Both the position numbers and the translations under genes were made by a program. From Paraburkholderia sp. Tr-20389 (GTDB lineage Bacteria; Pseudomonadota; Gammaproteobacteria; Burkholderiales; Burkholderiaceae), in the NCBI RefSeq assembly GCF_017104565.1, contig NZ_JAAGPD010000005.1, positions 62,001 through 126,000 of the forward strand: a stretch of 64,000 bases of DNA, read 5' to 3'. Shown here piece by piece: positions 38,725 through 46,582 of the stretch; position 1 is the first letter of the stretch, and each line of letters opens with the position of its first letter. The notes beneath the pieces were generated by a model that was given only the letters and a program-made list of their open reading frames with translations, was not told the origin of the DNA and did not search any database.

Positions 38725-38753
38725 ATCGTACCTCTCCCAATAAAAAGGTGCAA
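38725..38753 (-). promoter_or_regulatory. putA promoter
   Basis: On the minus strand TTGCAC (38753-38748) and TACGAT (38730-38725) are 17 bases apart. The -35 hexamer is part of a PutA-type operator, so repressor binding would block RNA polymerase. The untranslated leader would be about 50 bases. Confidence 0.75.
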
Positions 38754-38777
38754 CCAGTCTAGCGAAACGGTTGCACC
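38747..38777. promoter_or_regulatory. Paired inverted PutA operators (GTTGCA)
   Basis: GGTGCAACC (38747-38755) and GGTTGCACC (38769-38777) form a perfect 9-bp inverted repeat with a 13-base spacer. Each arm contains GTTGCA, the hexamer known to be bound by the ribbon-helix-helix domain of E. coli PutA. Centre spacing is about two helical turns. A related GTTGCG lies near 38840. Confidence 0.75.
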
Positions 38778-38976
38778 CCTATGAAACCGTTATTCCACAA
38801 GGGTTTGCGGCGAGCGTGCACCTTCTGGATGCACGCAGTTGCGCTCGGTGTTTTCCCTGGATCGGTTTATTTTCTGGCAACCCTTATCGAATCCGAAATC
38901 GCGCCGTTATACCGGCTATGAGATGCGCACTGACGCACGGTACGGGGTTCGAAGTCTCGCTATATGAGGTGACCAA

Positions 38977-39135
38977 ATGGAAAAGTGGCTGGTAGTGACG
39001 GGGATCTGGATGATGTTCGCAACGTGCATGGTGTTTTTCATTCGCGGCGCGACGGGCCCATCGCGCAACGAACTGGTGCCCATCGAAGTGCGCGACGACG
39101 AGCGCGACGCGGCGCGGGGATCAATGCGCGGTTAA
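38977..39135 (+). CDS. Small single-pass membrane protein, unknown function
   Basis: A 52-residue reading frame with GAGGTGA 7 bases before the ATG. Residues 4-24 (WLVVTGIWMMFATCMVFFI) form a membrane helix; the rest is a charged cytosolic tail (EVRDDERDAARG). It is divergent from putA. Coding is supported by the ribosome site and by the sensible hydrophobic-then-charged layout, but homology cannot be judged by eye. Confidence 0.6.
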   Translation: MEKWLVVTGIWMMFATCMVFFIRGATGPSRNELVPIEVRDDERDAARGSMRG

Positions 39136-39190
39136 GCGTTCGATGATGCGGCGCCCGCTTAGAGCGGGCGCACGTCAGGCGAAGAAAGGA

Positions 39191-39430
39191 TCAGCGTAGC
39201 GGCGCGAACGCGCGGCAGCTGTCGCGCGACGCGACGAGCCGATCGTGGACAAGACACAGGCGGCTGTCGGCGACGCTTGCGCCGAAGCCCGACCCGAACA
39301 CAACGAGGCCCGGAATGCTCTGCTCAAGCGAATGCCGATCGTCGGCGCGAAACCGGCAATCCGCGCAGCACGGCCGGCGCGCGTCGGACGGCGTATGGAT
39401 GTGGTCGTCGAGAACGGCGGGTGCGCTCAC
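39191..39430 (-). CDS. Small cysteine-rich protein coupled to the YeiH-family transporter
   Basis: A 79-residue protein with Cys21, Cys22, Cys25, Cys59, His62 and Cys72, an arrangement (CCxxC...CxxH...C) that could bind zinc or an iron-sulfur cluster. The middle reads GLVVFGSGFGASVADSRLC. It starts with GTG that overlaps the transporter's TGA stop (GTGA at 39427-39430), the same coupling used elsewhere in this window, which argues that it is real. No signal peptide. I do not recognise a characterised family; a role in the function or regulation of the transporter is a guess from context. Confidence 0.65.
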   Translation of the reverse strand: MSAPAVLDDHIHTPSDARRPCCADCRFRADDRHSLEQSIPGLVVFGSGFGASVADSRLCLVHDRLVASRDSCRAFAPLR

Positions 39431-40848
39431 GATCCCCGCCCCAAGCTATTCCAATACGGTGCGAACACGTGCGCGGACAGCGCGTAGCCGATGGCGATAT
39501 TGACGGCCACGCCGATCGTGAACGCGATGAACGGCTTGATGCCCGTGGCCGCGAGTGAACGGACGCGCGTCGTCAGTCCGATGCTGAAGAAGCAGAAGAT
39601 GAACGCCCACGTGCGCAGCGCGGTGATCGGCGCGACGAACTCGGGCGTCACCACCTTGCGGTAGTCGGCCAGCGAGTAGTGGCTCGCGATCCACGTGACG
39701 AGCGCCGACGCGATCACGAAGCCGATCACGAATTTCGGAAAGCGCGCCCAGATTTCGCGCGCGTCGGCTTTCGCGATAACGCCACTTTCATCCGACTCCC
39801 AGCGCGTGGTTGCAACGATCGCCAGCAGGAACGCCCAGATGCCGATCCAGATGTCGCGGCCCACGACCTTCATCAGCGTGAACGCCTGAAGCGACGCTTC
39901 GGGCGAACCGGCGATCGCGCCGCCCGCGTGCTTCGCGAAGTCGCCGTAAGCTTGCGCTGCGGCGATCCCGGCGGCATCCGCGAACTCCGAGGTGCCGATC
40001 CATGCGCCCGCGACGGCCGTCGACAGCCCCAGTGAGCGCGAGACGAACGGCAACACGAAAATCATCACGATCGCCCACAAGATCACGAGCGTGATCGCCA
40101 CCGACGCATGTTCGCGCTTAGCGCGCACCGCGCCCGCGATCGCGATGGCGGCCGACACGCCGCACACCGCACCACCCACGCCGAGCACCGCGGCGAAGCG
40201 CTTGTCGAGTCCCAGCGCCTTGGCGGCAAAGAAGATCACGAAGAAAGTGACCAACGAGACGATCGTCGCCTGTCCGACTGCGACGGGACCGGCCCACACG
40301 AGCAGCGTGAACGGCAGCGTCGCGCCGAGCAGCACGATCCCCACCTTGATGTAAAACTCCACGCGCAGTCCCGCCGAGAACCACTCGGGCAGCGTGAAGA
40401 CGTTTGAAATCAGCAGACCGAGGGCCAGCGCGACCAGCGGCGTCTCAAGGTTGTACTTCGATGCGTTGGCCCACGCGCCGACCTCGAAAATCAGCACCGA
40501 CACGACGAAGAGAATCGCGAACGACGGCAGGAAGTGGGCGATTCGCTGCTTCAGCACGCTCAGGCTGACGCCGAACAGCACGGCGAACACGACGAACAGC
40601 GCAACGTAGTTCGGCAGATGCTTCGCGAGATCGTGACCGGCCGCGCCGAGGTCCGACCATTTAGCGGGCGCCGTCGCGAGCCATTTAATGCTGCTGCCCG
40701 ACGCGAACAGAGCCCATGCGACGACGATCACCAGCAGGCCGACCCACACGGCCCACCAGTCCTCCGTCGAAAACAATCCGCCGCCTGTCGAGCTTGCCGG
40801 TCGCGAAGGCTGTGCGCCTGCCGGCAAGGTATGTCTGGTATCGCTCAT
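39427..40848 (-). CDS. YeiH-family putative sulfate exporter
   Basis: A polytopic inner-membrane protein of about 473 residues with roughly 11-12 hydrophobic segments. Family blocks LGLLISNVFTLP, FYIKVGIVLLGATLPF, GGAVCGVSAAIAIAGAV and IGTSEFADAAGIAAA match the conserved YeiH/UPF0324 family (putative sulfate or thiosulfate exporters). Length exceeds the usual 330-350 residues because of about 100 extra N-terminal residues containing two further hydrophobic segments. Start is uncertain: ATG 40848 or ATG 40905, neither with a strong ribosome site. No LysR regulator is adjacent, unlike many yeiH loci. Confidence 0.8.
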   Translation of the reverse strand: MSDTRHTLPAGAQPSRPASSTGGGLFSTEDWWAVWVGLLVIVVAWALFASGSSIKWLATAPAKWSDLGAAGHDLAKHLPNYVALFVVFAVLFGVSLSVLKQRIAHFLPSFAILFVVSVLIFEVGAWANASKYNLETPLVALALGLLISNVFTLPEWFSAGLRVEFYIKVGIVLLGATLPFTLLVWAGPVAVGQATIVSLVTFFVIFFAAKALGLDKRFAAVLGVGGAVCGVSAAIAIAGAVRAKREHASVAITLVILWAIVMIFVLPFVSRSLGLSTAVAGAWIGTSEFADAAGIAAAQAYGDFAKHAGGAIAGSPEASLQAFTLMKVVGRDIWIGIWAFLLAIVATTRWESDESGVIAKADAREIWARFPKFVIGFVIASALVTWIASHYSLADYRKVVTPEFVAPITALRTWAFIFCFFSIGLTTRVRSLAATGIKPFIAFTIGVAVNIAIGYALSAHVFAPYWNSLGRGS

Positions 40849-40932
40849 GTGCAGTGCCCCGGTAATGAGATGGCGGCGCACGCGCTGTCGATCGTTGTAA
40901 TTCATGCGCCGATTCGGCGAAATATAGTCGAG

Positions 40933-40969
40933 CGATCTGCTGAAACGAAACGACCTTTCGTTTGATCGA
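40933..40969. promoter_or_regulatory. Inverted repeat upstream of the YeiH-family gene
   Basis: AAACGAAA (40943-40950) and TTTCGTTT (40956-40963) are perfect complements around CGACC, with outer GCGATC/GATCGA matches. No T tract follows, so an operator is more likely than a terminator for priA. Confidence 0.4.
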
Positions 40970-41028
40970 TATGACTTAAATGGATTTGCGCGAAGATGGC
41001 GCGAGATCGAGGCTTGGCAGAGGGCGAA

Positions 41029-43287
41029 TCAGATGTCGAGCGGATCGACCTCGATGCTCCAGCGCAGCACGCCCTTGAGTGTGCGCAACAGCGGCTGCCA
41101 GCCGCGCAGCGTCGCCTGCAAAGCGGCGCGCGAGGCGCTTTCGACCAGCAGTTGCGCGCGATGCACATGCATCACCTTGACGATGGTGAGCGGCACCGCG
41201 TCGTAGACGGTCACGCGACTCGCAGCGGGAATCTCGGTCAGCACCGCCGCCGCCTGTTGCAGGAACGTGAGCGCGGCGTCGAGCGTGCGGCCTTCTGCGC
41301 GCAGCATCGCCTGATACACGAAGGGCGGCAGATGCGCGTCGCGCCGTTCGGAAAGCGTCGAATTCGCGAAGCCGACGTAGTCCTGGCGAGCCAGCGCGTG
41401 ATACAGCGCGTGAGTCGGGTAACGCGTCTGGACCAGCACCTCGCCGGGCAGTCCGGCGCGGCCCGCGCGGCCGCTCACCTGCATCAGTTGCGCGAAGAGG
41501 CGTTCGCTGGCCCGGAAATCGTGGGAAAAGAGCGCCGTGTCCGCGTTCAGCACGCCAACCAGCGACACGCGACGGAAATCGTGCCCCTTCGCAATCATCT
41601 GCGTGCCGACCAGAATGTCGACTTCGCCCGCATGCACGTCCGAGAACAGCGCCTGCGCGCTGCCCTTGCGACGGGTGCTGTCGGCATCGATGCGCAGCAC
41701 GCGCGCGCCCGGCACCGCGCCGGTGAGCGCCTCTTCGATACGCTGGGTGCCGCGTCCGAGCGGCGCGATATCGACATTGCCGCATTCCGGACACGAGCGT
41801 GGAATGCGCGCTTCCCAGCCGCAGTGGTGGCAGCGCAGCGCGCGTTCCGGCTTATGCAGCACGACGTAGGCGCTGCACCGCGGGCATCCCGCGACCCAGC
41901 CGCATGCATCGCACGCCAGTTGCGGCGCGTAGCCTCGGCGGTTCAGGAACACGAGACTTTGTTCGCCGCGTTCGAGGCGGGTTTTCAGCGCCGCGATCAG
42001 CGGCCCCGACAGACCTTCCACCGATGCGCGTCCGCGCCTGCGTTCGTCTTCCAGATCGACGAGCCTGACGGTGGGCAGCACGGCATCCGCGACGGCGCGG
42101 CGCGACAACGTCAGGCGCTTGTAGCGTCCCTGATCGACCTGCCACCAGCTTTCCAGCGAGGGCGTCGCCGACCCCAGCACGACAGGGATCGCGAGCTGCT
42201 TCGCCCGCCAGATCGCCAGATCGCGCGCCGAATAGCGCAGGCCTTCCTGCTGCTTGTAGGCGGGATCGTGCTCCTCGTCGACGACGATGATGGCCAGGTG
42301 CGGCAACGACGCGAGCACCGCGAGCCGCGTACCGAGCACGATGCGCGCTCGGCCCGTATGCGCGGCGAACCAGTTGCGGGCGCGCTCGCCTTCGGCCAGA
42401 CCGCTGTGCAGCGTGACGATTTCGGAATCGCCCATCGACGCGAAACGCGCACGGAACGCCGCTTCGAACTGGGGCGTGAGATTGATCTCGGGTACGAGAA
42501 CCAGCGCTTGCGCGTTGGGATTGGCGGCCAGCAAGCCCGCCAGCGCGCGCAGATACACCTCGGTCTTGCCGCTGCCCGTCACCCCGTGCAGCAGGAACGG
42601 AGCGAAGCCCTGTGCGTCGCGGATCGCTTCGACCGCGGTGGTCTGTTCGTCCGTGAGCGTGGGCAGCGATGTGCTGTGCGGCGTGTGGAACTGCGCTGGA
42701 CGCGGTGCCGCTGGATCGATCACGTCGAGCGCAACCCAGCCTTCCGCTTGCCACGCTTCAAGCGTCGCGGTGGCCTTCGCATGCAGCGCACGGGCTTCGA
42801 CGGCCGGCAGCGAGTCCGCTTCCGCCAGCGCTGCCGCCAGACGGCGCAGCGCGGTCGCGCGAGCGGGCAACACGTCGGGCAATGCGGCCCGGCCCGCAGG
42901 CAGCAGACGATAAAACTCTTCGGGCGCAAACAGGCGCGTCCAGCGCGCCGCATCACGCAATGCCTGAGGAAGCGCGGGCAGCGCGACTTCACCGATGCCG
43001 CGTTGGTAGTAGTCGGCAGCGAACTGCGCGAGTTGCAGCCAATGCTCCGACAGCGGCGGGCAAGCCGTGCAGACGCTGTGGACCGATTTGATGCGATCGG
43101 CGGGCACGTCACTGTGAGCGGTCACTTCCATGACGAGCCCCACGATATGCCGCTTGCCGAACGGCACGCTGACGAGCGTGCCCGGCGCCGGCGCCAGGGC
43201 GGCGTCGCAGCGGTAATCGAAGAGCGTCGGCAGCGGATGATCGAGCGCGACGCGAACGTAGGTGTCGGTCAGCGCTTCGACCTGCAT
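41029..43287 (-). CDS. priA: Primosomal replication restart helicase PriA
   Basis: A 752-residue SF2 3'-5' helicase that reloads the replisome at stalled forks. N-terminal 3'-DNA-end-binding domain (VRVALDHPLPTLFDY), Walker A GVTGSGKTEVYL, DEEH box, and two zinc sites CDACGWVAGCPRC and CHHCGWEARIPRSCPECG inserted in the helicase core, then GTQMIAKGHDF and QVSGRAGRAG. Gene order hemE-priA matches other Burkholderia, but the 442-base gap with DnaA boxes suggests priA has its own promoter. Confidence 0.96.
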   Translation of the reverse strand: MQVEALTDTYVRVALDHPLPTLFDYRCDAALAPAPGTLVSVPFGKRHIVGLVMEVTAHSDVPADRIKSVHSVCTACPPLSEHWLQLAQFAADYYQRGIGEVALPALPQALRDAARWTRLFAPEEFYRLLPAGRAALPDVLPARATALRRLAAALAEADSLPAVEARALHAKATATLEAWQAEGWVALDVIDPAAPRPAQFHTPHSTSLPTLTDEQTTAVEAIRDAQGFAPFLLHGVTGSGKTEVYLRALAGLLAANPNAQALVLVPEINLTPQFEAAFRARFASMGDSEIVTLHSGLAEGERARNWFAAHTGRARIVLGTRLAVLASLPHLAIIVVDEEHDPAYKQQEGLRYSARDLAIWRAKQLAIPVVLGSATPSLESWWQVDQGRYKRLTLSRRAVADAVLPTVRLVDLEDERRRGRASVEGLSGPLIAALKTRLERGEQSLVFLNRRGYAPQLACDACGWVAGCPRCSAYVVLHKPERALRCHHCGWEARIPRSCPECGNVDIAPLGRGTQRIEEALTGAVPGARVLRIDADSTRRKGSAQALFSDVHAGEVDILVGTQMIAKGHDFRRVSLVGVLNADTALFSHDFRASERLFAQLMQVSGRAGRAGLPGEVLVQTRYPTHALYHALARQDYVGFANSTLSERRDAHLPPFVYQAMLRAEGRTLDAALTFLQQAAAVLTEIPAASRVTVYDAVPLTIVKVMHVHRAQLLVESASRAALQATLRGWQPLLRTLKGVLRWSIEVDPLDI

Positions 43288-43729
43288 GACGGGTGTCGGC
43301 GGAGAGAGTTATGCACAGGCTCGATGCTGCGGTCGCCACACTTAAAGTAAAACTTCAAATTCGGCGCTAAGTTTTGAATTTGCATCGACAATTGCGCCCA
43401 GCCTCGCCTGCCTGTGGATAACTTTGTTGAGAACTCAGGCCCGATGGCCCGCAGACCGCGTCATTCCGGCCTCTTTGTGGGATAGCGCACATTCCTCTTA
43501 GGAACCCGGAAACCCTTATCGCTTAAGGCACAGACCAGATTTCTACGTACTTTTCAAGGCACCTGCGACGATCTATCCCTCTACCGCGCCGCAGCGTGAC
43601 GAATGTGCATAAGTCAAGTCTTGACAACGCTAAAACGGCGCCGGGGCGGCCTGTGGAACGCTATTTTCCCCTTTGGCCGCGAGCCCGCGTCGCTGCATTG
43701 CAACACAAACGTCACATATCGCTGCCGCT
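43288..43729. promoter_or_regulatory. hemE-priA spacer with three DnaA-box sequences
   Basis: 442 bases without coding evidence. It contains TTATGCACA at 43309-43317, TGTGGATAA (complement of the perfect box TTATCCACA) at 43413-43421 and TGTGCATAA (complement of TTATGCACA) at 43604-43612. A comparatively AT-rich stretch lies at 43340-43385. The first box is 22 bases from the priA start. No other gene or terminator is evident. Confidence 0.6.
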
Positions 43730-44833
43730 TCAGGCCGCGTTGCTGCCGCCCGTCGCGCGAATTGCGCGACTATGCCGATGCACTTCGTCAACCAGTTCGG
43801 CCACGTGTTCCGGCGGCGTGAACTGGGAAATGCCATGTCCGAGGTTGAACACGTGTCCCGGATGGTTGCCGAAACTGTCGAGCACCGCGCGCGCTTCGAT
43901 GCGGATGGTCGACGGCGGCGCGAACAGCACGGACGGATCGATATTGCCTTGTAGCGCGACTTTTCCACCTACGCGTTCGCGCGCCTTGCCCAGATTCACC
44001 GTCCAGTCGAGACCGACAGCATCGACGCCCGTCGCGGCGATTTCTTCGAGCCACAGGCCGCCGCCCTTCGTGAAGGTGATGACGGGCACGCGATTGCCGT
44101 CGTGTTCGCGTTTCAACTGGCTCACGACCTGCTGGATGTAGTGCAGCGAGAAGCGTTGATAGATGCCGTCGGCAAGCGCACCGCCCCAGGTATCGAAAAT
44201 CATCACGGCTTGCGCGCCCGCCTCGATCTGCGCATTCAGATACGCAGCAACGGCCTTCGCGTTGACGTCCAGGATGCGATGCATCAGGTCCGGGCGGCTG
44301 TACAGCATCGACTTCACGGTGCGGAAATCGTCGGAACCACCGCCTTCGACCATGTAGCACGCGAGCGTCCACGGACTTCCCGAGAAGCCGATCAACGGCA
44401 CGCGCTGCCGGCCTTGCGCGTCGGTCAGCGCGGTGCGGATCTGGCGCACGGCGTCCGTCACGTAGCGCAGCGTGGCGTCGATATCCGGTACGGCGAGACG
44501 CGCGACGTCGTCTTCGGTGCGCACGGGGCGCGCGAACTTCGGCCCTTCGCCGACCTGGAAGTCCAGACCGAGACCCATTGCGTCGGGGATGGTCAGGATG
44601 TCGGAGAACAGAATCGCAGCGTCGAGCGGATAGCGCTCGAGCGGCTGCAGCGTGACTTCCGTCGCGTAATCGGGATTCTTCGCGAGCCCGAGGAAACTGC
44701 CGGCGCGACTGCGCGTCGCGTTGTATTCCGGCAGATAACGCCCCGCCTGGCGCATCAGCCAGATCGGCGTGTACTCGGTCGGCTCGCGCATCAACGCGCG
44801 CAGGAAGGTGTCGTTGAGGAGGTTGTGGGCCAC
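43730..44833 (-). CDS. hemE: Uroporphyrinogen decarboxylase
   Basis: A 367-residue enzyme that converts uroporphyrinogen III to coproporphyrinogen III in haem synthesis. N-terminal signature [15 protein letters not shown], then [33 protein letters not shown] and [12 protein letters not shown], with the conserved [10 protein letters not shown] near the end. Start set at GTG 44833 because homologues begin with [13 protein letters not shown]; ATG 44866 would add 11 residues. Confidence 0.96.
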   Translation of the reverse strand: MAHNLLNDTFLRALMREPTEYTPIWLMRQAGRYLPEYNATRSRAGSFLGLAKNPDYATEVTLQPLERYPLDAAILFSDILTIPDAMGLGLDFQVGEGPKFARPVRTEDDVARLAVPDIDATLRYVTDAVRQIRTALTDAQGRQRVPLIGFSGSPWTLACYMVEGGGSDDFRTVKSMLYSRPDLMHRILDVNAKAVAAYLNAQIEAGAQAVMIFDTWGGALADGIYQRFSLHYIQQVVSQLKREHDGNRVPVITFTKGGGLWLEEIAATGVDAVGLDWTVNLGKARERVGGKVALQGNIDPSVLFAPPSTIRIEARAVLDSFGNHPGHVFNLGHGISQFTPPEHVAELVDEVHRHSRAIRATGGSNAA

Positions 44834-44938
44834 GTTGCTCGCGACTGAAGGAAGGCAAAAACGCATTTTACCCGCTGAGCGTCCGGTGCCGCCTCCGTAA
44901 TCCTGGCAATTGCTGTTTGTCCTATGCCCTTAGATCAA

Positions 44939-44967
44939 TGGTCACAGGGAGTTGCGGGGACTATGAT
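44939..44967 (+). promoter_or_regulatory. Possible promoter of the pheC-like gene
   Basis: TGGTCA (44939-44944) and TATGAT (44962-44967) are 17 bases apart, about 40 bases before the gene start. The -35 matches four of six positions. Confidence 0.45.
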
Positions 44968-45009
44968 CGACTCCGTTGCATCACGATAAACAACGATAAA
45001 GGAGACTCA

Positions 45010-45792
45010 ATGAAGAAAGCCACGGTGGTTCTTGTCAGCGCGCTGTTGTGGGCGGGCGCGGCCCAGGCGCAAAGTGCCGCACCAGCGCCTGCGTCGAGGC
45101 TCGACGAGATTCTCGCTCGCGGCACGCTGCGGGCCTGCACGACGGGCGACTACAAACCGTACTCGTTCTACAGGCAGGACGGCCAGTTCGAAGGGATCGA
45201 TATCGACATGACCGAGTCGCTTGCGAAGTCGCTCGGCGTGAAAGCGGAGTTCGTGAAAACGTCGTGGTCGAATTTGATGAGCGACTTTGTGTCGAAGTGC
45301 GACGTCGGCGTGGGCGGTGTGTCCACGACGCTCGACCGGCAAAAGAAGGCTTTCTTCACGGTCGCGTATCAGGTGGACGGCAAATCGCCGATCGTACGTT
45401 GCGACGATGTGGAGAAGTACCAGACGGTCGCTCAGATCGATCAGCCATCCACGCGCGTGATCTTCAATCCGGGCGGCACCAACGAGCGCTTCGCACGGCA
45501 GTTCTTTCCGCACGCAAATCTCACGGTGTATCCCGACAACGTGACTATCTTCAAGCAGATTCTTGCGGGAAAGGCCGACGTGATGGTGACGGATGCATCA
45601 GAGACCTTGCTGCAGCAGAAGCTCAATCCGGGTCTGTGTTCGGTGCATCCGGACAAGCCGTTCCAGTACGGGGAAAAAGCGTGGCTCGTGCCGCGCGGCG
45701 ACGTCGTGTTCCAGCAATATGTCGACCAGTGGCTGCACCTGGCCCGCGCGACGGGTGAATATCAGTCCATATCCGACAAATGGCTGAAATAA
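45010..45792 (+). CDS. pheC: Periplasmic cyclohexadienyl dehydratase (PheC-like), solute-binding-protein fold
   Basis: A 260-residue protein with a signal peptide (cleavage near AQA, residue 20) and a type II periplasmic binding fold. It follows Pseudomonas aeruginosa PheC closely: TTGDYKPYSF, TSWSNLMSDF, NPGGTNERFAR, YPDNVTIFKQI and YVDQWLHLA. Glu198 in VTDASE sits at the position of PheC Glu173 (mature numbering), the general acid that separates the enzyme from amino-acid binding relatives. Predicted to turn prephenate into phenylpyruvate or arogenate into phenylalanine in the periplasm. A plain amino-acid binding protein is the alternative. AAAGGAGA precedes the start. Confidence 0.78.
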   Translation: MKKATVVLVSALLWAGAAQAQSAAPAPASRLDEILARGTLRACTTGDYKPYSFYRQDGQFEGIDIDMTESLAKSLGVKAEFVKTSWSNLMSDFVSKCDVGVGGVSTTLDRQKKAFFTVAYQVDGKSPIVRCDDVEKYQTVAQIDQPSTRVIFNPGGTNERFARQFFPHANLTVYPDNVTIFKQILAGKADVMVTDASETLLQQKLNPGLCSVHPDKPFQYGEKAWLVPRGDVVFQQYVDQWLHLARATGEYQSISDKWLK

Positions 45793-46261
45793 CGCCGAGT
45801 TTGTGACGGCCGAGGCAGTCGCACTTACCGATTCGGGCGTGCGGCTGCCGGAAGGCGCATCGATGGCATATACGTGCCCGTCGGTTACAAGACAAGTCCG
45901 TTTGGGATGGTCGGTTAATGCGGCAGCGCAGCATGAGTGCGCGTGTCCTGCAAACGGTAGTTTCAAACAGGTCGGCGTGGAATCCGTATGAGCATTTGAC
46001 TTTCGTGATCTGCCCACGCGATGAATAAGGAGAATCCTTCAGTTCCGGAGACGTAGCGCAGTGCAATATCCGATTCGAACGACCGCGCGAAAGTGCGACC
46101 GTTGGACTCAAAAGGTATCGGTAATAGTTGCCTCAAATCCGCTTTCCTGTCGCAAAAAATCCCGTAGCGCCTTATCTGGTGGGCGTTACAACCTGAAACA
46201 CTTTGTTACCGCGCGCGCAGGGTAATTCGCCCACAATGCCTTTCACGGGTTCAGCAAGGAT
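45793..46261. other. Gene-free stretch after the pheC-like gene
   Basis: About 470 bases of lower GC than its surroundings. I see no open frame with coding character and no terminator behind the pheC-like gene. It may include the promoter and 5' part of the structured RNA that ends at 46454. Confidence 0.4.
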
Positions 46262-46454
46262 GCGGCCGGGTAGTAGTGTCTCCGGACACAAATTCCTGAT
46301 CGGTCGACGCAAACGTCGAAGCTCTTCAAAGGGGCATCTCTGCTGGAGTCGTGATCGGCGTTGATCACGCCGATTATCCGATTCCTCCAATGGTCTCCTC
46401 GCGCTAACCCCGTAGCGTGTGGTTTTTAGCGGGCTCCAGGCCCGCTTTTTTTTT
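46262..46454 (+). ncRNA. Candidate structured small RNA with five consecutive hairpins
   Basis: Hairpins in order: GTGTC-TCCG-GACAC (46276-46289); TCGACG-CAAA-CGTCGA (46304-46319); ATCGGCGT-TGATC-ACGCCGAT (46354-46374); CGCTA-ACCCCG-TAGCG (46402-46417); and the terminator AGCGGGC-TCCAG-GCCCGCT with nine T (46428-46454). The single-stranded part between the third and fourth contains TCCTCC (46384-46389) and TCTCCTC (46394-46400), which could pair with Shine-Dalgarno sequences. There is no gene for which this terminator is otherwise needed except one ending 640 bases upstream. The 5' end is a guess. Confidence 0.55.
46428..46454 (+). terminator. Intrinsic terminator of the candidate small RNA
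   Basis: Perfect 7-bp stem AGCGGGC/GCCCGCT, loop TCCAG, and a run of nine T. A textbook rho-independent terminator of the kind that gives Hfq-binding U-rich tails. Confidence 0.9.
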
Positions 46455-46521
46455 GCCTAGCCAAACGTTTGCGCGCCATCAAGCAACTGCGCGCGAGCCG
46501 GCATCCCTTCCTCTGAAAGCG

Positions 46522-46552
46522 AAACGCCGTGTGACTCGCACACGGCGTTTTT
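46522..46552. terminator. Terminator 3' of the acyl-CoA ligase gene
   Basis: A perfect 12-bp stem AAACGCCGTGTG/CACACGGCGTTT with loop ACTCG, 31 bases beyond the convergent acyl-CoA ligase stop. The T tract is best on the plus strand (five T); on the minus strand only TTT follows, so it may serve both directions. Confidence 0.8.
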
Positions 46553-46582
46553 GGTTTTTGCGGCTGCGATCCGCGAGTCCCG

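Noticed and set aside
46172-46390. 72-codon minus-strand frame in the hemE-distal spacer
   Set aside because: No ribosome site and it runs antisense through the perfect hairpins of the candidate RNA.
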